The notes: generated by a model from the letters alone, not told the origin. Shown: positions 29,505 to 41,889, numbered from the stretch's first letter. The stretch is DNA of 64,000 bases from Lamellibrachia columna (GCA_963662155.1 OY759263.1:40627544-40691543), one strand, 5' to 3'. A program made the numbers and translations.

Positions 29505-30100
29505 TTGTTTTGCAGGAACGTCGAGACGGTAGGAAAGAATGGACGGGGCACACTAAACACAGAGGACAAGAGCTGGTGGAGATGCTCGCCAAAAATCAGT
29601 TGGTGGTTGCAAACTCCTTCTCCCAGAACAGGGAGTCTCACAAGATAACTTACATAGTAGACACGACAAGACAAATATAGATATGCTGATTGCCCGAAAC
29701 AGTCAGCGGAACATGTTGCTGGCGAGTGGGGAAGAGGAGTGATTGTGCCTTTATGGAAGGGAAATGATAATTTTATACCCATGACATACAGAGGCATCAC
29801 ATTATTGAGTCTAGCCTTGAAATTGCTTGAACGGATAATCGATGCTAAAGCGAGGAATATAATGGAGAGCAAGATAGGAGAGAACCAGAACTGCTTTACT
29901 ACATCGTGGTGATGGACGTGATTAGTGGAAAGTTGACCAAGTTGACCAGGAAGAACCGAACAAGATACTGTATGCGGACGAAACAGTAGTGGTGGCAGAT
30001 AGCAAGAAGGACGTTCAGAATAAATATATTGCAAAAATGGAGTAATATATTCAGAAAACATGGCTTCTGAATGAATATTGAGAGGACCGAACTATGTGTG
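29505..30100 (+). mobile_element. scrambled LINE fragment (endonuclease and RT pieces)
   Basis: Plus-strand reading in several frames gives an endonuclease-like piece (KEWTGHTKHRGQELVEMLA, VVANSFSQNRESHKITYIVD at about 29510-29680), then RT pieces GRGVIVPLWKGN and YRGITLLSLALKLLERII (29730-29850), then ILYADETVVVADSKKD (about 29960-30015). Catalytic YADD reads YADE. Stops, frameshifts and deletions separate the pieces. The motifs match the family of the 17.7 kb LINE. Confidence 0.75.
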
Positions 30101-30150
30101 AACGTGCGTGCGTGTGTTTGAGTGTGCGTGCGTGCGTGTGTGTGAGGATG
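30101..30150. repeat. GTGTGCGTGC simple repeat
   Basis: A short GT/GC-rich run at the junction between two oppositely oriented LINE remains. Confidence 0.7.
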
Positions 30151-30159
30151 GAGGAAGTT

Positions 30160-33100
30160 GCAAGGAAGTACTGAGGAAGGTGCGGGCATGAGAGACGACA
30201 TGGTGGATGGTGGAATCAGTGAGCATCTTATTTTCCCATACTCTTTTGGTTAGCTTGGCCATAGTGCATGCGGCTTTTCCGATGCGCCTGTTTATCTCAG
30301 TGTCCAGCGAAAGGTTGTTGGAGATGTTTGACCCGAGGTAGGTGAAGTCTTCTACTACCTCCAGGGTGTAGTCATTGATCTTGACGGAGGGGCTGATTGT
30401 GAGTCCAAGAGTCGAAGGCATATGACAGAAAGAGGGAGAAGAAGATCCCAAACAATGTTGGAGCAAGGGCACAGCCTTGCTTGACACCGTTGCAGACAGG
30501 GTAGGTCTCCGATGTCGAACCATATTACACAACTGTACCCTTCATGTTCTCATGGAAGAAGACCACCATGCTGCGTAGCTTGGGAGGGCAGCCGATCTTC
30601 TCAAGTAGGCAGAAGAGTCCCTTCCTGCTGACAAGATCGAAGGTCTTGGTTAAGTCAATTAACGCCACGTAGAGGGGCTTCCCTGCTCTCTGCACTTTTC
30701 CTGGAGCTGGCGTACTGAGAAGATCATATCGATGGTGGATCTTCCTGCTCTGAACCCGCACTGGGATTAGGCTACATGGCATCACGTGAGGCAAGTTTCT
30801 GAAGTCTGATTAGCAGGACCTTAGCGAAGGCCTTCCCCACAATGCTCAATAATGATATGCCCTTATAGTTGTTGCAGTCACTGCGGTCGCCTTTGTTTTT
30901 GTACAAGGTGACTATTGTAGCATCTCGCATTTCTTGAAGGACTGTTCCTTCATTCCAGCAGAGACAGAGCAGTTGATGCAGGTGCTGTAGTAAGGCGGGC
31001 TTCTCACACTTGTTCACTTCTGGCGGTATACTGTTACATCCTGGTGCCTTGCCGCAAGAGAGAGAGTCAATAGCTTTGCTCAGGTCTTCGACTGTGGGTT
31101 CGTTGTCCAGCTCCTCCATCATAGGCAAGTCCCTGATGGCGTTGAGAGCAGCATTAGTAACGACTGTTTGTCGGGAGTACAGTTCTGATTAATGTTCAAC
31201 CCATCGCTCCATCTGTTTATCCAGGTCTGTGAGCATCTCTCCTGATGTGCATTTCAGTGGCGCCATCTTCCTTACACTGGGGCCAACAGCTTTCTTGATA
31301 CCATCGTACATGCCGCGTACGTTTCCGCAGTCGGCTAAGTTTTGGATACTCTCGCAAAGTTTCAGCCAGTAATCATTTGCACAGCGTCTTGCTGTGCTTG
31401 TGCGATGCTCCGTGCAGATCTGAGAGCCGACAGTGTCTTCTCGCATGGATTCTGTTTGTATGCAAGCAGGGCTTCTCGTTTGGTTTCAATGACGGATACC
31501 ATAACATGTAGGTTAGCATTGAATCAGTCTTGGTTTGGTCTTTCTCTCTTGCCAAATGCAGTTATCGCTGCATTGTAGATGCTATTAATGAGGGTGTTCC
31601 ACCTTGCTGTGGCGTCCTGATCCGGAAGGTCATGAAGGGACTGCTCAAGGGAGGCTACAAACAGCTCTCTTCGTTGGGGGTCTGCAGTTCTAGCAACATT
31701 GATGCGAGTGCGATCTGTGGGCTTGGAGCGGTGCAGCTTACGCGGAGAGAGTCTCACTTTACTGCACACCATGGCATGGTCTGTATCACAATCTGCACTG
31801 TGGTAGCTACGTGTTGCTAGGAGATTGTTCAGACCAGAGCGTCTGGCGATGACGAGGTCTAGTTGATGCCATTTATGAGACCTTGGATGTTTCCACGACA
31901 CTTTATGCTGATGCTTTGACTGGAAGAAGGTGTTGGTGATGCAAAGACCATGAAATGAGCATAGCTCCAATAATCTTTGTCCGTTGTCGTTCATCCTCCC
32001 AGTGCCATGGTGTCCAATGCAGGACGGCTATGATTGATGGGCTGAGTCTACTCTGTCATTAAAGTCGCCAAGAAGGATGAGCGGCTCAACTTTGGGAATC
32101 TTGCCAATCAGGCTGTCAAGCTCATCATAGAAATGGTCCTTGATATCTTCAGAGGCCCCCAATGTAGGGGCGTAGATGCTGAAGATGTGGACAAACCCTG
32201 CAGCAGCGGCGAGACAGATATATAGGATGCGCTCAGTGACACCAGTGGTAGGCTCCACAGAATCAAGGAGAGAGTTCTTGACAGCAAAACCAACCCCGTA
32301 CAAGCGAGGTTCCTCAGGCTCCTTCCCTTTCCAGAAGAAGGTGAAGGACATCCGCTGGAGGCAAGTCTGGTTTCCTGGAGAGCCGCGATGCTGACATCGA
32401 GTCTGGTTAGCTCCCTATCGATAATCGTTGTTTCCTGCTGTCATTGGCCTGTTGCAGGTCATCTGAGATACCGGGACACATGGTCCGCACATTCCAGCTT
32501 GCGAAGCGAAGTGCTGGGTACTTCTTAGTTTTTCGTTGTTTGTCTGGTGCAGTGTTACCTTCTGCTTGTTGTGCCTAAACACTAAGCTCCAAGCACCCAT
32601 TGAAGCTGGCAGATGTTGGCGAGTGAGCACCTTATTGGCTGGGGGCTGCCCAGTTTAGGAGGGCGGTAGCTGACCAGTGAGACGCGATTATCTCTTCCAC
32701 CATCAGAGACAACCCGTAGCGCCCGTACTCTACGCCGATCGAGTTGGGCTTATCACTCGTAACTGCTATCTCCCATGTTAGTTCCACACTATGAAGTGAG
32801 GCTGGAGTAGCCTCTCCAGGGCGCAAGCCTGGGCAAGAGTGTACGAGATCCTGGGTTGCCCAGTCATCAGGATCCAGCTCTCGGCCTTACCGATGGGATC
32901 CAAAGGAATGCGAAGCGACGTTTGGCACCAGCTTGGCTGCAGGAGCTGCCGGAAAAGTGACAACGTGATCACCAGACCGTCTTCGGGGTTCCACTCCTGA
33001 TTTGTGTAGGGTTTACTCCCCTAGCCTTCCCCATGAGAGGGTATAGCCGCAAGGCAGCGGAGGTTTGAAATAAGAGTTTACCTTCTCCTAGACGGGCGAC

Positions 33101-33380
33101 CAGTCAACTAGCCCAATCTGCCCGAAGCTTCTGGTTTTAAGGAGTCAGATATCCGCCTTTGCCCCTTCTCCTGTCAGTAAAAACAGTTCTGCCACAAGAA
33201 GGCCAGAAGCTGGACTGGACTGTCAGAGGCTTTACGAGGCGCACGCCGTTGGGGCATTTTATAAGTAGTGAGAGCTTATCCTCACACACCCACCCCGGCT
33301 TAACAGTCTTGGAACCTGCGCGGAGACTATGCGTTCACATACCCTCCTCTGTATCCACGAGAGGCGCCACATGTATAATG
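30160..33380 (-). mobile_element. LINE with APE endonuclease and internally deleted RT
   Basis: Read on minus, about 33380-32630 is a 5' leader-like region. 32351-31524 in two frames encodes an AP-type endonuclease: YGVGFAVKNSLL, FSIYAPTLG, LILLGDFN, then WHQLDLVIARR and TDHAMVCSKV. 31446-31189 is the linker. 31128-30525 is the RT start: CGKAPGCNSIPPEV, NNYKGISLLSIVGKAF, LIDLTKTFDLVSRKGLF, then KQGCALAPTLFG. At about 30400 the text jumps from the region just after motif B to SPSVKINDYTLEVVEDFTYL, which normally lies after the YADD box, so the catalytic loop is deleted. Remaining 3' sequence is cut off near 30160. It belongs to the elements often mislabelled craniofacial development protein 2 in animal genomes. 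Confidence 0.85.
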
Positions 33381-34145
33381 TTTAATTTATAATGGTTTCG
33401 GTTCTTATTAGCTTTCTTATACCTAGCATATGGGTTTACCGTTGGCATTATGGACGTAGTTTCAATCGATAACATAACTGTTATTTTGATTTAATCGTTG
33501 TTCTAACAATGATGCGCAGACGGATGCGCAGAAAGCTTGATTTCAGAGTAGTCGGCCACCTGAAGGCGAAGCAGGCTATAAACTTGAGAAAGTACCGATG
33601 TCAGTTTTAACTTTATGTAGATCGCGTAATAGTGGACAGTAATCTAATGGCGTTCGTTGTTCTGCGCACGATTATCCAGGCCCCATGATGTGGCGCCGCT
33701 GCAATAAATTGTTTTTGAAAGGCTAGACAAGTATTTGTGTAAAAATATTTATAAAATAAATTTCGAAAAAAAAATAAAAATAATAAATAGTTTTAAAAAG
33801 TATTTATTAAAAAGCATGTCTTGGTATTCAATACTGTATTTAACTCGTGAAACGTTTATTTTCACACGGTTAAATAGCAGCACTCAAGCGTTAACTAAAG
33901 CACACCAGCAGGACATAGTATCACGTGAATTAAAATGTTTTTCTTCTGTGGCCCAGTCTATATTATCGTTGTCTAATTTAGATCCCTTGGCATCTATATT
34001 GGGCCACAGAGTTTTTTAGCCGATGTCTTTATATGCCCCCATTCCATAAACTATTAAAGTCTGCGTCAACCACGTACCAGTATTACATGTTAGCATACGC
34101 GTTTCGCTTCCGCAATTTTGCCAATAATCAACATCAACATTAATT
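33381..34145. other. AT-rich spacer, nothing recognised
   Basis: One 94-codon plus-strand frame (33735-34019) is Lys/Ile-rich at the start and has no domain I recognise. Confidence 0.4.
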
Positions 34146-34149
34146 AAAG

Positions 34150-34420
34150 GTCCCTCCTCAATACATTCTTTCTGCGAAAACTCAAGCCTGCCTACTGCAA
34201 CATGCTAGATCGTTTGTGCAACGTTTGTATGTAGTGTTTGTGAAATCATCAGACAAACTATTAAATTACTTAATGCTTGGTCAAGCATTACGTGAAGTGA
34301 ACATGGAAACGCTGAAAATTCATGTAACTGTGTCGTGTGATCGGCGAGAAGATGGAAGTTACGCCCATGATCGGCATTGACCCGCACAGTGTCTACCATT
34401 GTGGATATCCACTATGTTGT
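34150..34420 (+). mobile_element. unclassified dispersed repeat 2, copy 1
   Basis: It shares CGTTTGTGCAAC, TTTGTATGTAGT, GTGAAATCAT, GTGAAGTGAACATGG, GCTGAAAA, CGAGAAG(A/T)TGGAAG and CATTGACCCGCACAGTGT, in order, with the reverse complement of 58895-59170. It is non-coding and of unknown class. Confidence 0.75.
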
Positions 34421-34910
34421 GCCTTACTAAATCTAACTACTAAAGTCAATAATTTCGAAGATTTGAAAAAATATATATTTTTTATTAAATCGACTGCGGA
34501 TCACATATTACATATTTGGACATCAATGAACCGGATAGGGATATCTTAAATCAGTTGAGGATGAGTGTGAACATAAATATTCTGTTTTACAACAGCAAAA
34601 ACAAAAGCGGCGTGTTTCATATTATTAGTGAAACTGAATGTTATCCATAAGCGTTTCTTCGATTGACCTGTTCTCGGTTAACACGAATCAATTATGATGG
34701 ACTTACATTACATACAGACTACATACAGATAATCAAACGTTTAAACAGGCCAACCACACGTTCATTCTGGAAGTACCAAAGATACACATTGTACTACCAT
34801 CGCTAACTTCCAACAATAAAACACGCGTACTGAAATGTTATTAAAGTATTCATGTGTAGAAGGAACTTATACAAGAACGCTGTAAGCAGAAGCTATACAA
34901 ACAAATGAGG

Positions 34911-35258
34911 CTGTTGATCATATATTGTCCGGCTGGTTGACGGTGGGGTATTCTGTTGATCATATGTTGTCTGAGTGGTTGACGATTGGGTCTTTTGTTG
35001 ATCATATGTTGTCCGGCTGGTTGACGGCGGGGTATTCTGTTGATCACATGTTGTCTGAGTGGTTGACGATTGGGTCTTCTGTTGATCACATGTTGTCTGA
35101 GTGGTTGACGATTGGGTCTTTTGTTGATCACATGTTGTCCGGCTGGTTGATGGCGGGGTATTCTGTTGATCACATGTTGTCTGAGTGGTTGACGATTGGG
35201 TCTTCTGTTGATCATATGTTGTCCAGCTGGTTGACGGCAGGGTCTTCTGTTGGATCAT
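34911..35258. repeat. 42-bp minisatellite, about 8 copies of two alternating subtypes
   Basis: Each unit has GTTGATCA(T/C)ATGTTGTC, followed either by CGGCTGGTTGACGGCGGGGT or by TGAGTGGTTGACGATTGGGT. The two forms alternate over much of the array, so the effective period is partly 84 bp. The multiple-of-three unit leaves several frames open. Confidence 0.95.
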
Positions 35259-35875
35259 AAATATATTGTCCAGGTGTTTGACGATGGGATAATCTGCTGA
35301 TCATATGTTGTGACGGGAGTAGTCATAGAGAGAGAACACACCTTATGAGTCATAGAGAGAGAACACACCTTAAGAGCCAAGCCTTCCGGTCATTTAGGGT
35401 CATATCCGGTCATGTGGGGACATTTCCGGTCAGTAGGGTCATTTGGGGTTATAATCGATTTAGGGTCATATCCGGTAGCAAATCCTGGCATGCTAGGGTC
35501 ATTGGAAACTTTGGGACATGTGAAAGAAAATAACAAACACCATAGGTTGTGCACACTTTGTATTACGTAATCTACATCATGCGACGGAGGCCTTAAGGGG
35601 ATGTTTCTACCCCAAAGGTCCCGAGCTTACGGGTGTAAGACCATCATGCCAGATGCTCGTTCGATGAATGATGATGATACTAAAATTTATCCTCTTTCAG
35701 GGGTCAAAACCAGTAGAACACACGACAATAGTTAGTAAATAAATCATTGCCAAAATTCTTTGCAGAAAACGTTCATCCGTATGCCGTTGCATCGAAGCAG
35801 TAAATATTGTTCGTTCGTAGGTCCACTCCAAACAAGTTCATTCAGAAAAGTGCGGAACGCCGCGTGTAGCGATGG
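35259..35875. other. short GGTCAT-rich repeats, then unremarkable sequence
   Basis: 35340-35505 has loose repeats of AGGGTCATATCCGGT and GAGAGAACACACCTTA. The rest shows nothing recognised. Confidence 0.5.
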
Positions 35876-35877
35876 TA

Positions 35878-37033
35878 GATCGTAGACCGTAGACTTTAGA
35901 CCGTAGACCGTAGACCGTAGGCGGTAGACCGTAGACCGTAGACGGTAGACGGTAGACCGTAGACCGTAGACGGTAGACCATAGACGGTAGACCGGTAGAC
36001 CGTAGACGGTAGACGGTAGACCGTAGACCGTAGACCGTAGACGGTAGACCGTAGACCGTAGACGGTAGACCGTAGACGGTAGATCGTAGACCGTAGACCG
36101 TAGACGGTAGACCGTAGACCGTAGACCGTAGACGGTAGACCGTAGACGGTAGACGGTAGACCGTAGACGGTAGACGGTAGACCGTAGACGGTAGACCGTA
36201 GACGGTAGACCGTAGACGGTAGACCGTAGACCGTAGACGGTAGACCGTAGACCGTAGACCGTAGACCGTAGACGGTAGACGGTAGACCGTAGACGGTAGA
36301 CCGTAGACGGTAGACGGTAGACCGTAGACGGTAGACGGTAGACGGTAGACGGTAGACGGTAGATGGTAGACGGTAGACGGTAGACCGTAGACGGTAGACC
36401 GTATACGGTAGATGGTAGACCGTAGACGGTAGACCGTAGACCGTAGACGGTAGACGGTAGACCGTAGACGATAGACCGTAGACCGTAGACGGTAGACGGT
36501 AGACGGTAGACGGTAGACCGTAGACCGTAGACGGTAGACCGTAGACGGTAGACGGTAGACGGTAGACGGTAGACGGTAGACCGTAGACGGTAGACCGTAT
36601 ACGGTAGATGGTAGACCGTAGACGGTAGACCGTAGACCGTAGACGGTAGACGGTAGACCGTAGACGGTAGACCGTAGACCGTAGACGGTAGACGGTAGAC
36701 GGTAGACGGTAGACCGTAGACCGTAGACGGTAGACCGTAGACCGTAGACGGTAGACCGTAGACCGTAGACCGTAGACCGTAGACGGTAGACCGTAGACCG
36801 TAGACGGTAGACCGTAGACCGTAGACCGTAGACCGTAGACGGTAGACCGTAGACCGTAGAACGTAGACGGTAGACGGTAGACCGTAGACGGTAGACCGTA
36901 GACCGTAGACCGTAGACGGTAGACCGTAGACCGTAGACGGTAGACGGTAGACCGTAGACCGTAGACCGTAGACAGTAGACCGTAGACCTTAGACCGTAGA
37001 CCGTAGACCGTAGACGGTAGACCGTAGACCGTA
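35878..37033. repeat. 7-bp array GTAGAC(C/G), about 165 units
   Basis: Almost every unit is GTAGACC or GTAGACG, with rare single changes (GTAGATG, GTATACG, GTAGACA). Seven units make a multiple of three, so one minus frame stays open for over 400 codons of Val-Tyr-Gly-Leu-Pro-Ser-Thr type; it is not a gene. The array begins within the Polinton protease fragment at its right edge. Confidence 0.97.
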
Positions 37034-37039
37034 CACCGT

Positions 37040-37236
37040 ACTAACAGAAGTATTCGCCATGTCCTAAGGGCGATCCAATGTTGACCGCGTCGATCGCCAT
37101 CGTGATTGTTGCACACGAATGTGATCGGGTAAGCGCCTATGGTCGTGGGCAGCCCGTCTTTTGGAACGACGTCGTGGATGATTATGTTAGTCTGCACATC
37201 CCTCGCCTGGAGTCGTGCGATCTGATCCGTGTCCAT
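37040..37236 (-). pseudogene. Polinton adenain-like cysteine protease, N-terminal remnant
   Basis: Begins ATG at 37236, overlapping by one base the stop of the capsid ORF (TGATG). It carries a GQHWIAL motif, the usual context of the catalytic His in Polinton/adenoviral-type maturation proteases. Reading continues only about 65 codons before entering the 7-bp array, so the Cys-bearing half is lost. Call rests on the motif plus neighbours. Confidence 0.65.
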
Positions 37237-37754
37237 CAGTAATCGTAGATGACATTCCTGCTCTTGTCGATTTCCAGGACCGCCTCGAATTCACCGTACG
37301 CGACAACGTCCACGGCCGTTGCGAAATGGATCCCGATGTGCAGGTTGCCCTTCTGCGCCATGTGGAAGCACCACCCGTCACATGCGCCCGGGGTCAGATC
37401 GAAACCGAAGAAGGTAAACCCATTACTGAAGTCAGCGCGAGTCAGGCCGTTCCCTTCGTCCTGTGTCACCTTTTTGGTCAAGGCAAACAGGATGACGTAA
37501 CTTCTGACGTAACGACCCTCCACGAAATTCGGTGGGAGGGGTTCGGCGGGCACCTGTTGACAGTCCACGTAGACGGCGATGAAGTTTATGTCGTTGTGCT
37601 TGGCGTGAAACGGTTTTTTAGTGTACGAACCGTTGTACGCGTCGTTGTCAACACAGCACAGCATTTTCGTGCATGTGCGACATGCCCCTCCCCCCCACCC
37701 CGCAGGATAGAGTACACTTTGCAGTCGACCTTCGTGGTTTTTGGCTCTCCGCAA
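37236..37754 (-). pseudogene. Polinton major capsid protein, C-terminal part
   Basis: The frame resembles the C-terminal jelly roll of the double-jelly-roll capsid protein, often annotated in animal genomes as F54H12.2-like. Landmarks are CVDNDAYNGSY, NFIAVYVD, VRSYVILF, GFTFFGFDLTPG and EIDKSRNVIYDY near the end. The N-terminal half is absent: upstream sequence goes into the (CTG)n tract. The frame of 172 codons is well short of the several hundred usual for the family. Confidence 0.75.
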
Positions 37755-37786
37755 TGTTGACCTCTACCACACCTTTCGCTACCGGC

Positions 37787-37892
<106 letters not shown>

Positions 37893-38149
37893 CAACTACT
37901 ACTGCTCCATCCTCACTACGATCACTAGTGTGGGTTGTTTTACTCGTCTATCGGCCATGTCTTTGTACCGTTGCAAGTTCTAATTGTACAGCTTCACCTT
38001 TTCCTCTTCGTCGATCGAAAATCGAAGTCATCTTGGCACCGGGTCATCGCATCAACTTACCGACCGTGTCCGTCGGTAGTGGTCGAAGGGTATCCAACAA
38101 ACGCGGATCCACCAAGGCCTTTTCTCGAGCGTACCCCATCTACTTCTTC

Positions 38150-38467
38150 CCTTGCCTGGGCAGAAGCACCGAGGTCGCCAACAGAGCTAGCAAGGCCGAT
38201 ACAAAGACGCCGGTTTGTAAGATCCTTCTCTTCTTCGCTATGGCAGATTTTTTTCTTGGGCAGCGCGTGCAGATACTTCCTGTACTTTCGTAACAGCACC
38301 TTCTGACTCCAGATTAACGGATCGTTCCCTTTTAAAATGTTATAAGCGCACAGTCTACAAATCAGATCGGCGTCGGCGTTGTTGAGGATAACGTTTCTGA
38401 ATTTTATGTTCCTGTGTCTGTTGAGCAACTGTAGACACAGGATGTGTCTTTTCACGAAGTCCAACAT
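38150..38467 (-). pseudogene. small basic Polinton ORF
   Basis: It begins MLDFVKRHILCLQLL and includes ADLICRLCAYNILKG and LLRKYRKYLHALP. Small basic proteins of this form recur next to the capsid genes of Polintons; their role is not known to me. The tail after KKKICHSEEEK has a different composition and runs toward low-complexity sequence, so the true end is unclear. Confidence 0.5.
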
Positions 38468-38503
38468 CTTGCGAATAACGACTCTAGCGTCACGTCTATT
38501 ATT

Positions 38504-39025
38504 TTATTCCTTCGGCAGGTAGACGTACTGAATGGCGGCGCCCGGAAAGATGGCCGTATGCAAGCGTAGATATTTGGGCGTTTCCTGTTTCAGTTCGATC
38601 AAGAGATACGATGCTGCTTTTGCGTCTTTAAAAGCTTCTTGCGGATACATATGTCGGGCCAAATGCGTTATTTGCAACGTGTCGCATGGATTCTTAAACA
38701 ATGCCATGTATTGCACGTTCAAACTGATGGTGCGGGGTTGTTTTATCGGGAACGAGCTCTGCACGAGGCAGAGGACGGATGTGTTATTGTGATGACTCTT
38801 TTTGGTGAAAAACTTCGTGACCCTACCGTCCGTTTCAGCCACCAGGTCATCTATGACGCCTAAGAGTTTCGTCGTCGGATCAAACAAAAGTCGCTTTCGA
38901 TAGACCTTCTCCGAACCGAACGTTGGGTACCGTTTCTGCAAACGTCGCGTATTTCTCGTAACACCACGTCGTTTTGTTTGATGACGAGTCGATCGTCGTG
39001 GACGCTTAGCGTAGTAAACACGCAA
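38504..39025 (-). pseudogene. Polinton FtsK/A32-like packaging ATPase, C-terminal half
   Basis: The 173-codon frame has LLGVIDDLVAE (Walker B like), KSHHNNTSVLCLVQSSF, RTISLNVQYMALFKNP and LARHMYPQEAFKDA, the order expected for the genome-packaging ATPase of Polintons. The P-loop half is missing upstream. As an Asp-Asp pair is present in Walker B but no Walker A, the product would not be functional. Confidence 0.75.
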
Positions 39026-39303
39026 AGAAAGTGATCTTATCTCAATCCATCGGTCTAGCGACGATGCACGTAATGGGAAGTTTTCATCGCGTGTCCATTG
39101 CGAAGAATGAACGTGTCAACTTGCACCCTCTCTTTTAATACGTGTAACGGTGCGGTGCTGAGTCCATCGTCATCGGTGCTGAGTCCATCGTCGTGTACCT
39201 CACACTAGAAATACGAGAGCGCTGCCTCTTCTTGCACGTAAGTCAACACGGACAACTTGTTCACTCGGAAACTGCGATTCGTCCTGCTACCGCTCCTCCG
39301 CTT

Positions 39304-39629
<326 letters not shown>

Positions 39630-39689
39630 ACGCTGCACGGATCGGAGGCAGTCCACGGGTGACCGGCGAGTCGACAGTGCATGTAGGCG

Positions 39690-40175
39690 GTCTTATCTCC
39701 GATGGGTGCCATTGGGCTCGGTGCCGAAAGTACCGGTGATGTTTTCGATGCTCCGAGGTCACGAAGTCGACTACACACTCACCGGCCAAGGCGATGTGTG
39801 TGTCCATCTCACAGTACTGGACAAGAGGTTGTTCAAGGTACCCGTCCATTAAGTCGTAGTAGAACTGCAGCATGCGCAGACAGGCGTACGTAGGACAATA
39901 AAAACACACGTGGATGGGCAACGCGTATTTAAGTAAAAACACACGCGTATTTTACTCTTCTCAAGTTCATCTCGATCACGTACGCGTTGTCGACGACGAC
40001 GTCGAGCTGGCGAAATACGCGATTGTTGATAAAAGTCGACGCGGCGACTTCCGTGCAGTTTTTCACTTTATGGTGTCGATCCACGTTGGTGATTGTTTTC
40101 CCGTAAGCCGAATTATCGAGTAGTTTCATGGTGCCCACGATTATGACTTTGCCGGGGTCCTTGTTTCTTTTCTTT
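39690..40175 (-). pseudogene. Polinton family B DNA polymerase remnant, frameshifted
   Basis: 40138-39929 includes KLLDNSAYGKTITNV, the motif B form (K...NSxYG) of protein-primed family B polymerases. Near 39940 the reading shifts frame and continues LPIHVCFYCPTYACLRMLQ and QYCEMDTHIALAGE; the latter is motif C with MDTHI where YxDTDS is normal. It then runs into the (CA)n tract. A frameshift, an altered catalytic box and loss of the 3' half make it non-functional. Confidence 0.75.
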
Positions 40176-41033
40176 CTTGTTTTCTTTGAATGTTCGCATC
40201 AACAACGCCACATGGTCTTACGCTGAAATCCGTCTCATCCTGATCTCTTTCGCTTCATACGTTCACCATTTTGGCGGTCCGTACGGTCTGTGCTGCTGCT
40301 GCTGTCTTTTCAGCGGTTTTCCTGTCCCCGTGAAACATATCTTGACGAAATTGATACGCCCCCTCGACCGATGTGGAGTCTCGTCCCCACGCGTACAGTC
40401 TGCAGGCATACACATTCGATTCCCCTCTGAATCGGATGGATTGCGGTGTATGTCCCAACATGAAGCCTTCACACTGCTTTCAAACAATACGCATATACCT
40501 TGGTATTAAATAAACATTTTCCATTTTTATGCGGCCCCTGTCACCTACCGATATATTTCTATGAACGTAATACACCGTCCTTTCCCCCACGTTGGCACGT
40601 GGTTTCCTTTCCTGTTGTCAGCACTTATATTGCATTACACCGTGCTTTGTCTCCAAGGCATGCCATTTTCCTTCCTGCTCTCAACACTTATTAATCACCA
40701 GTTGATCCAGTCCTTATCTTCTCGTACCACGTTAACATAATTCTCGACATAGTTCGCTTATATGCAGCGCCTTTTTCTTTTGGATCGCCATACCTTCACA
40801 AAGCACAAGCCAGTTACGTACCAGGAACTCTAGCGTGGTGCATCGTTGAGTCGATACGGAGAACGTTAAAATGCGAGGGCCGTGGACTCTCATCCTTGAT
40901 TTTATGCGACCATTGTACGCCGAATGGTAAGTTCCAGTTGTTTCCTTTCATTATGTAAGCTCTCCCACCTATGCACAATTATCGTCTTAATCCACATTAT
41001 TTATATCATGTGTCTCGCTTCCAATGCACAGTG

Positions 41034-41035
<2 letters not shown>
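40176..41035. other. edge of Polinton relic and spacer
   Basis: 40255-40490 may hold further decayed polymerase sequence in minus frames, but no motif is firm. From 40500 to 41035 I see nothing beyond T-rich sequence. Confidence 0.35.

Positions 41036-41120
<85 letters not shown>
41036..41120. repeat. (CT)n then (TA)n microsatellite
   Basis: About ten CT units run into about thirty TA units. Confidence 0.97.
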
Positions 41121-41122
<2 letters not shown>

Positions 41123-41341
41123 AAAACCGAACGTCATGGTGTTTCTACACACATTTTCAGCACTCTTGTTCATTATGTTTTCTTAAGTGTGTGTTGTAAT
41201 ATATGTGTGATGTCGACACGTATAGCCACTAATGAATGCTTACTACTAGTTACGCCATACAGATTAATGTGTGAAATCATACGCCATTGTTAGGCCCTAC
41301 TTCTATATATAGCACCAGCGCAGGTATTAAGACTACAGTTG

Positions 41342-41462
41342 TGTTGTCTCGCTATCTAAAATGATTGTATTTTATCGCAACATATTAAAATAGACATGAA
41401 TGCGAACATCTACTGCTTTATTAATTTTGGCATCCCGCCATTACATGTGCCCGCGCCTCCTC
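41342..41462 (-). repeat. Gypsy 3' LTR
   Basis: Plus strand begins TGTTGTCTCGCTATC. It aligns along its length with 45947-46067, with about a dozen differences and a small insertion (TTAATTTT). Its inner edge, toward CCTCCTCC, differs from the other LTR. Confidence 0.8.
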
Positions 41463-41889
41463 CTTTAAAATAAGCATATGCCAGTTCACGGTGATTAGAA
41501 GTATAACTAAAGTGATAGATTAACTTGAGAGGAGAGGTTACAAGCACTTCACTCTCTACAGACCAAACTTTACCCTTGGACACTTAACATTCTGCATGCT
41601 AACTAAAACTAATGAGAGAGATTAACTAGCAGCTCACTCTCTTTGACAGCTTGCCTCTAGTTCTCGGCTTCTGGCAAACTCAAGAAGTCTTTGAATTTCA
41701 CAGGTAGTTTTCGGAGCCTGCTGGAGCGTCGAACGTCGTCCGGTTGTCTTATGCAGGACTTCAATGCATTACGTTTTTCGACAGTGTCAATTGTCGAATC
41801 ACTCGATTCTGTCGGTATGCTGTCAAAATCATTGACGTCGCTTCGCTATAGATGTGTAATGGAAGAGGATGTGTTGCGCCATAACGCTT

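Noticed and set aside
29477..30061. 194-codon minus frame
   Set aside because: It is antisense to plus-strand LINE motifs (VPLWKG, YRGITLL, YADE).
31530..31820. 96-codon plus frame
   Set aside because: It is antisense to the LINE endonuclease on minus.
33006..33300. Possible tRNA or small RNA gene upstream of the LINE
   Set aside because: The text belongs to the LINE leader; no cloverleaf with matching stems could be drawn.
35878..37033. Interstitial telomere repeats
   Set aside because: The unit GTAGAC(C/G) does not match TTAGGG or other known animal telomere units, and both strands lack G-runs.
35896..37236. 446-codon minus frame as one long protein
   Set aside because: Only the first 65 or so codons resemble a real (Polinton protease) product; the rest is the 7-bp array.
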